64,000 nucleotides of DNA. Origin: Ardenticatenaceae bacterium. Its GTDB lineage: Bacteria; Chloroflexota; Anaerolineae; Promineifilales; Promineifilaceae. Position numbers and translations under genes: made by a program. The DNA is taken from the NCBI GenBank assembly GCA_020634215.1, contig JACKCD010000020.1, positions 1 to 64,000 of the forward strand. Reading direction: 5' to 3'. The notes under the pieces are model-generated. The model was not told the origin of the DNA, made no database searches, and worked only from the letters and a program-made list of their open reading frames with translations. Shown here piece by piece: positions 44,300 to 53,489 of the stretch (position 1 is its first letter; every line of letters starts with the position of its first letter).

Positions 44300-45595
44300 A
44301 TGAGTCACAATAGAGTTGGATACCGACAACTAATCCGTCAGAACAGCAATTTTCGCAACCTATGGTTCGGCCAAATCATCAGCTTTTTGGGCGATTGGTT
44401 CAATCTAATCGCCTCCGCGTCACTCATCGGCCAACTTTCCAGTTCAGGTCTAGCAATTGGCGGTCTGTTTGTAGTGCGTATGCTTGCCCCCTTTTTGGTT
44501 AGCCCCCTAGCAGGCGTGATTGCCGACCGCTACAACCGCAAACGAATTCTTTTTGTTGCCGATATTTTGCGTGCGGTTGTTGTTTTGGGCTTCTTATTAG
44601 TGCGCGAACCACAGCACCTTTGGCTCCTGTACACGCTAACCGCTCTCCAACTTGCCATTAGCGGTTTCTTCCAACCCGCCCGCAATGCCATCCTACCCGA
44701 CATCGTTTCACCGCGTGAATTAGGAACCGCCAACGCCCTCAGTTCCGCCACCTGGTCGGTCATGCTGGCATTTGGCGCAGCCCTGGGCGGATTGGTCGCT
44801 GGCATGTGGGGCAACCAGCCCGCCTTTATCATTGACTCCATCACCTTTATGCTTTCCGCCATCTTCATCTCCCGCATTGCCTACCAGGTGCCAGAAGCGT
44901 TGCAGCAAGCTGATAAAACCTTGCGGGCCGCCCTAACACAATACATAGACGGTCTGCGTTACCTGTGGAGCCACGCCGATATTCTGTTTATCGCGCTGCA
45001 CAAATCGGCAAACGCCCTGTTTGTTTCCAGCGGCTATCAGGTGATTCAGGTCAAAATTGCCGAAGAAATTTTTGTCTGGGGGCAAGGCGGTAATTATAGT
45101 TTGGGAGCCATGTTTGCGGCAGCCGGTATTGGCACCGGACTTGGCCCTATTCTGATCCGCCGCTTTACAGGCGATGATGAGGGCAAAATGCGACGTGCCC
45201 TTCTGCTTGGCTATGGACTAGCTGCCGTTGGTCTCGCCGTCTCGGCTCCCCTCGTTAGCTTTTATTGGGTTTTGCTGGGTACCATCTTGCGCGGTATTGG
45301 TGGTGGCATCACTTGGGTGTTCTCTACCCAGCTTCTACTGCAATTGCTGCCTAATGAAATGCGGGGACGGGTGTTTTCGAGCGAATTTGCCATTTTCACC
45401 CTTATGAGCGCGGCGGCGGCCGGTGGCGTGGGTGGTGCGCTCGATTCGCCGCTGGGCATTACAGGCACTTTGTTTGCAATGGCGGGGTTGACCTTAATCC
45501 CGCTGCTGCTGTGGGCAGTTTGGCTGCGGTTGAGACTTAGCAGGGGTGTTCCGGCCGGCAGCGAAACGGTGAAACAGCATTATCCCGATTCCTAA
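44300..45595 (+). CDS. MFS transporter (MFS_3/DHA3-type exporter)
   Basis: The ATG is preceded by GCGAGGTAGC. The 431-residue protein has about twelve membrane helices and a motif A variant GVIADRYNRKRILF between helices 2 and 3. The overall pattern (NFRNLWFGQIISFLGDWFN at the N-terminus, and QPARNAILPDIV) is typical of macrolide-efflux-like MFS_3 proteins that export drugs or siderophores. The opposite-direction gene starts 507 bases to the left. The acylphosphatase gene begins 21 bases downstream but seems to have its own promoter. No palindrome copy was seen in this gene. Confidence 0.88.
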   Translation: MSHNRVGYRQLIRQNSNFRNLWFGQIISFLGDWFNLIASASLIGQLSSSGLAIGGLFVVRMLAPFLVSPLAGVIADRYNRKRILFVADILRAVVVLGFLLVREPQHLWLLYTLTALQLAISGFFQPARNAILPDIVSPRELGTANALSSATWSVMLAFGAALGGLVAGMWGNQPAFIIDSITFMLSAIFISRIAYQVPEALQQADKTLRAALTQYIDGLRYLWSHADILFIALHKSANALFVSSGYQVIQVKIAEEIFVWGQGGNYSLGAMFAAAGIGTGLGPILIRRFTGDDEGKMRRALLLGYGLAAVGLAVSAPLVSFYWVLLGTILRGIGGGITWVFSTQLLLQLLPNEMRGRVFSSEFAIFTLMSAAAAGGVGGALDSPLGITGTLFAMAGLTLIPLLLWAVWLRLRLSRGVPAGSETVKQHYPDS

Positions 45596-45602
45596 AAGCT
45601 GA

Positions 45603-45608
45603 TATAAT
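45603..45608 (+). promoter_or_regulatory. Perfect -10 box TATAAT eight bases before the acylphosphatase start
   Basis: TATAAT at 45603-45608 ends eight bases before the ATG at 45617. The -35 region (TTATCC) is weak. A leaderless message is predicted, since there is no ribosome binding site. Confidence 0.5.
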
Positions 45609-45616
45609 CGCAGGCA

Positions 45617-45898
45617 ATGAGGCGATTAGAGGCAACTGTCCACGGCTTGGTGCAAGGCGTTTATTTCCGTTACTACACGCTACAAACGGCGCAAAAACTG
45701 GAGATAGTGGGTTGGGTTGCCAACCGACGCAATGGCACCGTCTTTGTGGTAGCTGAAGGTTCAGCAGCAGCTTTGCGGCAACTGCTTGACTTCTTGCACC
45801 AAGGATCGCCCTCTGCCCAGGTCAGCCGCGTTGAAGTGCAGTGGCTTGAACCAACGCATGAGTTTAAAACGTTTCAGGTGAAGCAGTTGTGGGCGTAG
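45617..45898 (+). CDS. acyP: Acylphosphatase
   Basis: The 93-residue protein has the complete acylphosphatase fold signature: VHGLVQGVYFRYYTLQTAQ, where the arginine of YFR binds the phosphate and the loop is conserved, and GWVANRRNGTVFVVAEG, where the asparagine of VANRRNG activates water. It hydrolyses carboxyl-phosphate bonds such as acetyl phosphate or 1,3-bisphosphoglycerate in the cytoplasm. The usual length is 90-100. The downstream FecR-like gene overlaps its last codons, so they share a message. Confidence 0.95.
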   Translation: MRRLEATVHGLVQGVYFRYYTLQTAQKLEIVGWVANRRNGTVFVVAEGSAAALRQLLDFLHQGSPSAQVSRVEVQWLEPTHEFKTFQVKQLWA

Positions 45899-47166
45899 TG
45901 AGTAAATCTTCCCCTTTTCCACAGCGAGAACGGCTGGCGTGGGGCATTTTGATCGGGAGCTTTGTGTTTTGTTTGACGTTAACGGTGGCGGTGCCTGTCA
46001 GCGTTAGTGCCTTTATTCAAAATGCCAAACAGCTTTTACCCGCCACAGTGCAGGCCAACCAGGGGTCGGTACGTGTGAGCAACAACGTGCTGCGACGGGT
46101 GGTGCTGGCGGGTGAGGCAGATCTGCCAATTGAACCAAGCACGCGGATTCAAACGGATGATGGGGGGACGGCTAGCTTGTTTATTTCGCCGCCGGATGAT
46201 TCGCGGCTGCTGGTACGGCTGCAAATTTATACCAGCACATCGGTGTGGCTAGAAGAGGCATCTACGCCCCGGTTTGGCGTGAGTGATGCGGGGCAGGCGG
46301 TGGCATTAAATTTGCAAAACGGCCGTTTACGTCTTACCTTGCCTGAGTTTCAACAACGGCCGTTAACCTTCAGCATCACCACCCCCCAAAGCACTGTGCA
46401 AATCAACACCCCCGGCATCTACTCGATTGAAGCCAACGACCGCGAAACCCAACTCACCGTACAGTCAGGAGCCGCCCAAATACAAGGGCAAGAGCAAATA
46501 CTTGACCTACAGCCACAGCAGCGAGCCGTGGTCATCAACGATGCTCCTCCCAGCGGGCCACTAACCCCGGAGCAGAACCTAATTGAAAACGGTGATTTTA
46601 GCGACGGGTTGGACAACTGGGCCGCGTTTGCCTGGAGCTTGGAGCTAAAAGATCAGCCGACTGGCGAAACACAGGTCAGCACCCGCGACGGCGAGGCAGT
46701 GCTGTCTTTCGCCCGCACGGGGGTCGGCCATGCCGATGTCCGCATTCAACAATCTATCAACAAAGATGTGGCCGATTTTTCCTCTGTGCGGCTGTTGCTG
46801 ACCTTCCGCATTTTGCAACAAGAGCTAAGCGTGTGTGGTTTTAAGGGCAGCGAATGCCCGCTATTTGTACGGCTAAACTACACTGATGAAGAGGGGGTGA
46901 GCCGCATCTGGCAGCAAGGCTTTTATGGGTTTGGCACCGTTGATGACAACAATGCCCCCGGTGCTTGCACCTCATGCGCCGTGATTCAAAGCAGCCATTT
47001 GCAAACGACGCTGGGGCAGCTTTATGTCTACGATGTGGACATTGCTCAAGAGCTGGCACGGCAAGGCTTTTTGCCGCCGCGCACCATTGAAAGCGTCACC
47101 ATTGTTGGCTCCGGCCACAGCTTTGCCACCGAGGTTTTGGAAGTGGCACTAATTGCTGAAGAATAG
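45889..47166 (+). CDS. Membrane-anchored protein with FecR-like domain
   Basis: It starts at a GTG inside the acylphosphatase gene (an alternative GTG is at 45898), giving 425 residues. One helix near 18-42 anchors it. An extracytoplasmic region of about 150 residues resembles the FecR domain: it has ANQGSVRV, ILS-like repeats and the pattern STVQINTPGIYSIEANDRETQLTVQSG, as in proteins that carry VxVxTPxG-type strands. The C-terminal half begins with NLIENGDFSDGLDNWAAFAWSLE, which is the usual start of a carbohydrate-binding-like jelly roll, and has two CxxC-like pairs (SVCGFKGSECPLF and ACTSCAV). Unlike true FecR it has no partner sigma factor nearby. Function unknown. Two palindromes 38 bases apart (46317 and 46355) encode QNGRL and QRPL. 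Confidence 0.65.
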   Translation: MGVVSKSSPFPQRERLAWGILIGSFVFCLTLTVAVPVSVSAFIQNAKQLLPATVQANQGSVRVSNNVLRRVVLAGEADLPIEPSTRIQTDDGGTASLFISPPDDSRLLVRLQIYTSTSVWLEEASTPRFGVSDAGQAVALNLQNGRLRLTLPEFQQRPLTFSITTPQSTVQINTPGIYSIEANDRETQLTVQSGAAQIQGQEQILDLQPQQRAVVINDAPPSGPLTPEQNLIENGDFSDGLDNWAAFAWSLELKDQPTGETQVSTRDGEAVLSFARTGVGHADVRIQQSINKDVADFSSVRLLLTFRILQQELSVCGFKGSECPLFVRLNYTDEEGVSRIWQQGFYGFGTVDDNNAPGACTSCAVIQSSHLQTTLGQLYVYDVDIAQELARQGFLPPRTIESVTIVGSGHSFATEVLEVALIAEE

Positions 47167-47215
47167 CACGCTACCCAATATTTTGTACTCGAAAAACGGC
47201 CGTTTCCGCTCCCTT

Positions 47216-47605
47216 TCACCCCTCCCCCGGCACCCGATCCACCTCCGTGGAGCGCGGTGGCCCGGCCAACTCCGTATCGCCCACATTATATTTACCCCGC
47301 AGTTCGTCTAGCTGAGTGCGCTCCCACAGCGGCACGCCGTCGCTATAGCCAGCGCGGCCAATCATGTGAGCCGAGACGGGGGCGGTGAGGAACATGAAGA
47401 AGATAATGGCAAGGGCGCGGCTGGTGACAGAAAGTTCGTTGAAATAAACGGCCGTTCCTAGCACAATAAACCCCAACCCCAGCGTCGAAGCCTTGGTTGA
47501 AGCCGACATCCGCAAATACATATCCGGCATCCGCACCAGCCCAATGCCAGCCAGAACAATGAAGAACACGCCGATGAAGATGAGTATGATGCTGATTATG
47601 TGCAT
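47216..47605 (-). CDS. mrpG: Na+/H+ antiporter subunit G
   Basis: Last gene of the leftward mrp operon. The 129-residue protein has three helices and the MrpG/PhaG pattern: IGLVRMPDMYLRMSASTKASTLG near 23-45 and a final hydrophobic helix with MFLTAPVSAHMIGRAGY. The Mrp complex exchanges cytoplasmic Na+ for H+ and needs all seven subunits. The C-terminal 40 residues are hydrophilic and longer than in many homologues. A hairpin of a unit found nowhere else in the window separates it from mrpF. A palindrome at 47449 encodes LGTAVYF. Confidence 0.92.
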   Translation of the reverse strand: MHIISIILIFIGVFFIVLAGIGLVRMPDMYLRMSASTKASTLGLGFIVLGTAVYFNELSVTSRALAIIFFMFLTAPVSAHMIGRAGYSDGVPLWERTQLDELRGKYNVGDTELAGPPRSTEVDRVPGEG

Positions 47606-47609
47606 TTCT

Positions 47610-47697
47610 GTAATCAGTAATCGGTAGCCAGTAATCGGTAATCGGTAATCAGTGACAGAACTGATTCCTGATTACTGAACACTGATTACTGATTACC
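47610..47697. repeat. Hairpin of GTAATCGGTAATCAG units between mrpF and mrpG
   Basis: CAGTAATCGGTAGCCAGTAATCGG-type units face CTGATTACTGAACACTGATTACTGATTACC. The mrpF stop codon (47693-47695) lies in the right arm. It interrupts the operon without a T-tract. Confidence 0.8.
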
Positions 47698-47956
47698 GCC
47701 TCAAATCAATATAGTAGGCAAAGGCAATGGTGCCGAGAAAGGAGATGAGTGCCAGCACGGTTGCCACATCGAGCCACACGTCTTGTTCGGTGATGACAGC
47801 ATAAACGGCCGTTATCCCAATCCCCACCGTCGTCAAAATATCCAGTGCCACCACCCTGTCCGGCAGCGTCGGCCCCCGCCACACCCGCACAAACGACAGC
47901 CCAATCGTCACCGTCAGCAGCGTCAACGCCCCCATCAGCCACGTTACCAATTCCAT
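47693..47956 (-). CDS. mrpF: Na+/H+ antiporter subunit F
   Basis: The ATG at 47956 follows GGAGGTG and lies inside the end of mrpE. The 87-residue, three-helix protein carries the family pattern RVWRGPTLPDRVVALDIL near 24-41, as in MrpF/PhaF. It is an essential small subunit of the Mrp complex. The overlap of 13 bases with mrpE implies coupled translation. A palindrome at 47803 encodes ITAVYA. Confidence 0.93.
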   Translation of the reverse strand: MELVTWLMGALTLLTVTIGLSFVRVWRGPTLPDRVVALDILTTVGIGITAVYAVITEQDVWLDVATVLALISFLGTIAFAYYIDLRR

Positions 47957-48426
47957 GCCGCCCACACCTCCAAAATTCGTCGCTCAAACCCCTGCTTAAT
48001 TTCTTCCCGAAATGCCTCAATATCATCCACATTAAATACGTGGACATAAATACAGCTTTGATCCCCCGCCACATCCAGCGTCAGTGTCCCCGGCGTTAGC
48101 GTAATCATATTGCCCAGCAGCGTAATCTGGGCATCAGTCGTAATCGTTAGTGGCACCGCCACCACTGCCGGGCGCATGGTCAGGCGCGGCGTTAGCACCC
48201 ACCGCGCCACCCGAAGCGTTGAAACTACCAGTTCCTTCAGAAAAAAGGCGATAAACTTCAGCAGCAGCCACACTCGCTGCACATACCCCGTTTGCCGTCC
48301 CGTTGTGACCTCGGTCAGCACCAGCACCAGATAGGCCAGCACCAGTCCAGTCAAAAAGTTGCCCGGCGTAAACTCCCCGGTCAGGGCCACCCAGGCCAGT
48401 GCCATAAACACATTGAGCAAAACCAT
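47944..48426 (-). CDS. mrpE: Na+/H+ antiporter subunit E
   Basis: The ATG at 48426 gives 160 residues, near the usual length; the open frame further upstream encodes hairpin sequence and is rejected. Two N-terminal helices (NVFMALAWVALTGEFTPGNFLTGLVLAYLVL) are followed by a soluble domain with VLTPRLTMRPAVVAVPL and the conserved ITLLGNMITLTPGTLTLDV of MrpE. The protein is a membrane-bound subunit with a cytoplasmic tail. The ribosome binding site is weak, so read-through from mrpD may matter. Confidence 0.93.
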   Translation of the reverse strand: MVLLNVFMALAWVALTGEFTPGNFLTGLVLAYLVLVLTEVTTGRQTGYVQRVWLLLKFIAFFLKELVVSTLRVARWVLTPRLTMRPAVVAVPLTITTDAQITLLGNMITLTPGTLTLDVAGDQSCIYVHVFNVDDIEAFREEIKQGFERRILEVWAAWNW

Positions 48427-48438
48427 AATAGTTACAAA

Positions 48439-48508
48439 TGGGGAATTGAGAATTAAGAATGAGAGTCCGTTCTTAGTTCTCAATTCTCAATTCCCCATTC
48501 TCAATTCC
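48439..48508. repeat. Hairpin of GGGGAATTGAGAAT units between mrpD and mrpE (copy 3)
   Basis: GGGGAATTGAGAATTAAGAA faces TTCTTAGTTCTCAATTCTCA and AATTCCCC, followed by a second CATTCTCAATTCC. It fills the 82-base gap between mrpD and mrpE. The same family occurs at 16941 and 20046. Confidence 0.8.
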
Positions 48509-50017
48509 TTATCTTTGCAGCACCACATTGAGGTACTGTGTTGGGTCAAGCAGTTGGTTGGCGGCTTGCTGGGCCACGTCAAAAAAGAACCCCGCGTACA
48601 GGCCAATGATGATGGTGCAGGTGGCGAGGATGATGATGGGCAGAAGGCGGAAAAAACGGCCGTTTTCCCCCTCACCATGCCCCCGCTCAACCACACCCTC
48701 CGGTGCCTTTTGCCAAAACACAAACTGCCAAATCTTCATCATCGAATACAGCGTCAGCACGCTCACAAACAGCGCCGCCGCCACAATGGCATAATCACCC
48801 GCTTCCAGCCCTGCCCGCACCAGCACAAACTTTGCCCAAAACCCCGACAGCGGCGGAATGCCTGCCAACGATAGCGCCGGAATCAAAAACAGCACCCCCA
48901 GCCCTGGATTGGTTTTGTACAAGCCCCCCAGCTTTTTCAAGTCATACGACCCCTGCATCCAGTTCACCACCCCACTTACCAAAAACAGATTCGTCTTCAC
49001 AATAATGTGGTGGATGATGTAAAAAATCGCCCCCGCCAACGCCAGCGGCGAAAAAATCGCCAGCCCCATGATCATATACCCAATTTGGCTGATGATGTGG
49101 AACGACAAAATGCGGCGAAACTCACTGCGCGTGGCTGCCCCAAATACCCCAATCACCATCGTCAGCCCCGCCGCCGCCATCAAAATCAGCGAATGGGTGT
49201 AGGCCACCTCCTGCACAAACAGCAGCGTAAACACTCGAATGAGCGCATACACCCCCACCTTGGTCAGCATTCCGGCAAAAATGGCCGAAATCGCCGCTGG
49301 CGGAGTGTGGTACGCAGCCGGCAACCAGCCGTAGAGCGGAAACAACCCTGCCTTGATGCCAAACGCCAGCAAAAACATCATCCCCAGCGTGGTGGCAAAG
49401 CCCCCTGGCACCTGCGCCAATGCCCCACGCAAATCTGCCATGTTGAGCGTCCCCGTTACCCCGTAGGTCAACCCCGCCGCCGCCAAAAAAATGGCCGATG
49501 AAATGAGGTTGATGGTCACATATTTAAATGACCCTTCCAATTGCCCTCGGTCGCCCCCCAGCCCAATCAAGACAAAGGAAGAAATGAGCATGACCTCAAA
49601 CCAGACGTAGAGATTGAAAATGTCACCCGTTAAAAAAGAGCCATAAATCCCCATCAGCAGCGTGTGGTAAAGCGGATGGTAGCCCAACGCCTCTCGCTGC
49701 GGCGTGATGTCGGCCAAGGCATAAATCGCCACCGTCAACCCCATCAACGCCGTAATCACCACCATAATGGCACTGAACAAATCGGCCACGATGGTGATAC
49801 CAAAGGGTGCGGGCCAGTTACTGGCCTGAACCGCCTGTGGCCCTTGCCCATACACCACCATAAAGATTCGCAGTGCCACCAGCAAATTGAGTGTTGTTGC
49901 CACCAGCGTCACAATTCGCTGCCAGCGTCTGTGGTTCCAGGCCAAAATATTGATGATGGCTGCTAAAAATGACAGCAAAATCGGCAGCAGAATAAGCATT
50001 TTAGTTGGTATGGTCAT
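48509..50017 (-). CDS. mrpD: Na+/H+ antiporter subunit D
   Basis: The 502-residue protein is a fourteen-helix, NuoM/N-like subunit. Key proton-path residues are visible: the glutamate of FEVMLISSFVLIGLGG in helix 5, the lysine of FGIKAGLFPLYGWLPAAYHTPP in helix 7, and HHIIVKTNLFLVSG in the second half. MrpD pumps protons in the Mrp complex. It lies three bases after mrpC. Homology to NADH dehydrogenase subunit N is expected, but the operon context defines it as MrpD. Residues near 455-460 (ENGRFF) are encoded over a palindrome at 48656. Confidence 0.95.
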   Translation of the reverse strand: MTIPTKMLILLPILLSFLAAIINILAWNHRRWQRIVTLVATTLNLLVALRIFMVVYGQGPQAVQASNWPAPFGITIVADLFSAIMVVITALMGLTVAIYALADITPQREALGYHPLYHTLLMGIYGSFLTGDIFNLYVWFEVMLISSFVLIGLGGDRGQLEGSFKYVTINLISSAIFLAAAGLTYGVTGTLNMADLRGALAQVPGGFATTLGMMFLLAFGIKAGLFPLYGWLPAAYHTPPAAISAIFAGMLTKVGVYALIRVFTLLFVQEVAYTHSLILMAAAGLTMVIGVFGAATRSEFRRILSFHIISQIGYMIMGLAIFSPLALAGAIFYIIHHIIVKTNLFLVSGVVNWMQGSYDLKKLGGLYKTNPGLGVLFLIPALSLAGIPPLSGFWAKFVLVRAGLEAGDYAIVAAALFVSVLTLYSMMKIWQFVFWQKAPEGVVERGHGEGENGRFFRLLPIIILATCTIIIGLYAGFFFDVAQQAANQLLDPTQYLNVVLQR

Positions 50018-50020
50018 TGT

Positions 50021-50368
50021 TTATCGCTCGGTCGTTCTCAATTCGTCAATATCGTCGGTACCAACCTGCTGGTAAACGCTGCGTACCAGAACAATGGCAA
50101 AGGCAATGGCTCCCAGCCCAATGACAATGGCGGTTAAAATGAGTGCCTGTGGCAGCGGATCGGCAAAGGGGGGGATGGGGACTTCGGCTCCTTCATGAAT
50201 GAGCGGTGGCCGGCCGCGCACCAGTGGCCCCATATTAAAAATGAGCAAGTTAGACGCATGACCCAATAGAGCCAGTCCAATGATCAGCTTAACAATGCTG
50301 CGGCTCATCATCATGTAGATGGCGGCGGCGTAAAGCACACCGATTATAATTGCGAGTAATATTTCCAT
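50021..50368 (-). CDS. mrpC: Na+/H+ antiporter subunit C
   Basis: The 115-residue protein has three helices and matches NuoK-like MrpC: ILLAIIIGVLYAAAIYMMMSRS at the N-terminus, LIIGLALLGHASNLLIF in the middle (GxxLLxHxxNLLIF pattern), and LPQALILTAIVIGLGAIAFAIVL. It begins just downstream of a GGAGATT-type hairpin and is followed three bases later by mrpD. No palindrome copy is present. Confidence 0.94.
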   Translation of the reverse strand: MEILLAIIIGVLYAAAIYMMMSRSIVKLIIGLALLGHASNLLIFNMGPLVRGRPPLIHEGAEVPIPPFADPLPQALILTAIVIGLGAIAFAIVLVRSVYQQVGTDDIDELRTTER

Positions 50369-50370
50369 TA

Positions 50371-50440
50371 AGATTAGGGATTGGAGATTGGAGATTGGAG
50401 ATTATGGTTAATCTCCAATCTCCAATCTCCAATCTCCTCC
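50371..50440. repeat. Hairpin of iterated GGAGATT units between mrpB and mrpC (copy 2)
   Basis: About three and a half GGAGATT units (50378-50407) face AATCTCC units (50409-50437) with almost no loop. The hairpin fills the whole gap between the mrpB stop and the mrpC start. Confidence 0.88.
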
Positions 50441-50859
50441 TAGCCTTCTTCAGCCAACGTAAAAATGATCATGGATGTGACCCCAACCACGCCGAGGAAA
50501 ACCCCCGTGTCGAAGAGAAGGGGGGTACTGAGTTTGCCGATGGCGGGCCAAACGGCCGTTCCCCATAGTGCCGTCAAAAAAGGCAAGTCACCCACCACCA
50601 ACGGAGCCAAAAAGCCACTGGTGATCACGCACAGCAGCCCAATGCCAATCAGCGTGCGTGAATGCAGCCGCAGCAGCTTCCGCGCTGCCCCCATGCCGTG
50701 GGCAATGCCATAGAGCGAAAAGGCTGTTGCCACAATCAGACCACCGATAAACCCGCCACCGGGGTCGTTATGGCCGCGCACAAAGATGTAGAAGGCAAAG
50801 AGCAGCATGAGCGGCAGCAAAATGCGGGTGGCGGTCACAAGAATGGTGGATCGAGCCAT
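50440..50859 (-). CDS. mrpB: Na+/H+ antiporter subunit B
   Basis: The ATG at 50859 is preceded by GGAG, giving 139 residues. It matches MrpB: ARSTILVTATRILLPLMLLFAFYIFVRGHNDPGGGFIGGLIVA, with the conserved GHxxPGGGFxGG loop, and a C-terminal STPLLFDTGVFLGVVGVTSMIIF. It has four helices. MrpA is encoded 37 bases upstream. A palindrome at 50550 encodes GTAVWP. Confidence 0.95.
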   Translation of the reverse strand: MARSTILVTATRILLPLMLLFAFYIFVRGHNDPGGGFIGGLIVATAFSLYGIAHGMGAARKLLRLHSRTLIGIGLLCVITSGFLAPLVVGDLPFLTALWGTAVWPAIGKLSTPLLFDTGVFLGVVGVTSMIIFTLAEEG

Positions 50860-50896
50860 ATTGTTTTCTCCAGAATGGGACGCGGACGAACGCGGA

Positions 50897-53252
50897 TTAT
50901 GATTCACTTCTCCGCTCCTCAACGGCCGTTTCCTGCTGCTGTTTTCGGGTATGGATAAGCGCATACACCCCCACCGCCGCCACCGACAGCACCGTAATCT
51001 CCACCATCGTGTCCAGCCCGCGAAAATCCACCAAAATGACGTTGACAATGTTGTGGCCTTTGGCAAGGACATAACTATTTTCGCTGTAGAAATCGGTAAC
51101 GTGGGTGCTGGCGGGGATGGCGTTAGCGGCCAGCACCAGCCCAGTCATCATCGCCCCCACCAGCAGCGACACCACCACATTGCGTAACCGGGTAGGCGTA
51201 CTATCCTTGGTTTCAAAGGTGGGCAACTTGTAGAGTACCAGCACAAAGAGAATGACGGTGAGGGTTTCCACCGAAAATTGGGTCATGGCGAGGTCGGGGG
51301 CACCGTAGAGAATAAAGATGAGTGCCATACTGTAGCCAATGACACCGAGACCAGCCACCGCCGCCAGCCGGGAATCCGCCTGCACCACCATCCAGGCGGC
51401 ACCAAGGATGACCAGGGTGAGCAAAATCTCGTTTGGCCCAGGGATGAGATCTTGGGAGGGCATAACGGCCGTTTTTCCCCGCAGCAACGCCGTCCCCACC
51501 AGCACAACGGTCGTTCCCACAATCCACAGCAGGTAATGACGCAAAAAGCCATCCTGCACCCGCACCGTTAGCCAATCGGCCAACCGGAGCAGCCCATCAA
51601 AACCGCGATCATAGAGCGCTTCTGGCCCCAAGCGGGGTGCCAGGGCAGCGTCAACAGCCATCACGCCCTGCCGCCACCGTTCATGCAACCACCACACCCC
51701 TGCCCCGGCGGCAATTGTTACCCCGCTCAGCAGCAGCATGGGGGTTAGCCCGTGCCAAAGCCCTAGCTTTAGCACCAAGTCGTGGCCGTAAACGGCCGTT
51801 GCGGCTGGCTGTAGCAGCCACTTTGCCACCAGCGTTGAGTTGGAAAACAGCCCCAACCCCAACGACAGTAGACCCAGCAGCAGCGGCCCCAGCCACAGGC
51901 TCAGCCCGGCTGGATGGTGCGGCTGCACGGTGTCTTCATTGGGCTGCCCTAAAAACGGCTTAATGACAATGACACCGCTGGCCGCCACCAGAAAAATATT
52001 GGTCAGCAGCGCCAGAGCCGTTAGCAGCAACTGCCAAACGGCCGTTTCTGGTTCCAGTGTGGCCTCGTAAATCAACTCCTTACCAATAAACCCCAGCAGC
52101 GGCGGAATACCAGCCATCGAAAGCGAAGCCAGGGTGATGCCGACAAAGACAAACGGCATTTGCCGCGCCAGCCCAGCCAGCCGCCGCACATTGCGGGTGC
52201 CAGTTTCGTGGTCAATCGCTCCAGCGGCCATAAACAGCCCGCCTTTATAAAGGGAGTGGACGAGCAAGAAGAGCATGGCGGCTTCCACGGCGATTTTGGT
52301 GCCGATGCCCAGCAACAGCACCAGTACCCCCAGAGCACTGACGGTGGAGTAGGCCATGATGCGTTTGAGGTCGGTTTGCCACCAGGAAAGGTAGCCGCCA
52401 AGAACGGCCGTTATGCCCCCCACAATGACCAATCCATAGAACCATTCCCCCGTGCCGCCCAGCACCGGGTGCAGCCGCGCCAGCAAATAAACCCCAGCCT
52501 TGACCATGGTGGCCGAATGCAAATAGGCACTGACAGGTGTAGGAGCGGCCATGGCGTTGGGCAGCCAAAAGTGAAAGGGGAACTGCGCCGATTTGGTGAA
52601 GGCACCCAGCAAGATGAGGATAAGGGCGGGCAAGTAGAGGGGGGAGGTGGTAACGGCCGTTTGTTGATGCAGCAGCACCGAAATCTGCCAGCTTCCCCCC
52701 GCTGTTGCCAGCAAAATTAACCCCGCCAGCAGTGCCAGCCCGCCGCTGCCCGTCACCAGCAGGGCTTGCTGCGCCGACCGCCGCGATTGTTCGCTTTCAT
52801 GGTTAAAGCCTATCAGCAAAAATGAACTAATGGAGGTTAGCTCCCAAAAAACAAACAACAGCAGCAGGCTGTCGGCCAACACCACCCCCAACATTGCGGC
52901 CATAAAGATGAGAATCATGACATAAAAACGGCCGATGCGCGGGTCTCCCTGCAAATAACCCCCAGCATAGATAAAAATGAGCGTCCCAATGCCGCTAATG
53001 ATCAGCACCATGAGCAGCGACAAACCGTCAAGATAGAAACCGAGGTTAATCCCTAATTGAAATTTGCCCAACTAATGGCAGTAACAACAGGTTGCCCGCC
53101 AGCCACAAGGGCAAGAAACAGGCTGTATAGACAGCTAGAAAAAGTGAGTGCGGCCACCGCAATCTGTTTCTTAATAATCAGCTTGCCCAGGGCATGACAA
53201 TTGCCAAAACAAAGCCCGGAAGAACAACGGCCGTTAAGCCAGTAGCATCCAT
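50897..53252 (-). pseudogene. mrpA: Na+/H+ antiporter subunit A, interrupted by two one-base deletions near its 5' end
   Basis: Joining three frames gives about 785 residues, the normal MrpA length. Frame 1 begins at an ATG at 53252 (MDATGLTAVVLPGFVLAIVMP) behind AGAAGGT. At the G run 53190-53192 one base must be restored to continue as LGKLIIKKQIAVAALTF. At the A run 53060-53062 one more restored base continues ISWANF into QLGINLGFYLDGLSLL. The remaining 724 codons are intact: FWELTSISSFLLIGF, FTKSAQFPFHFWLPNAM with the proton-path lysine, LHSATMVKAGVYLLARL, and a MbhD/E-like C-terminus (YGAPDLAMTQFSVETLTV). MrpA is needed for antiport, and the rest of the operon is intact. The breaks may be sequencing errors. 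Confidence 0.85.
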
Positions 53253-53489
53253 CGTACCTTCTCTTCTTCATTCATTACTTAAAATGCAGCCTCCCCACAT
53301 GAGCCAGTTTATTATGCCCCAACTCTCTCCCAGGCACAAAAACCAACCCTGTTTTCCTGTTTACAGAGCAAACACAGGCAGGTTAGAATCAGGAAAAAGA
53401 TGACCTTTGACATAGGATGCAAATTTACCTAAACAACCTGCTCTCGTTCTTTATCAGGAAGCTCAGACGTCGGCGTCCCATTTTACAAG
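53253..53489. other. Gap between divergent mrpA and npdG; no gene seen
   Basis: No open frame or recognisable RNA. A purine-poor CTTCTCTTCTTC run near 53259 is the complement of the mrpA ribosome binding region. No clear promoter was identified. Confidence 0.6.

Noticed and set aside
53053..53271. Separate small leftward protein before mrpA
   Set aside because: Its sequence is the middle frame of the frameshifted mrpA N-terminus and not an independent gene.
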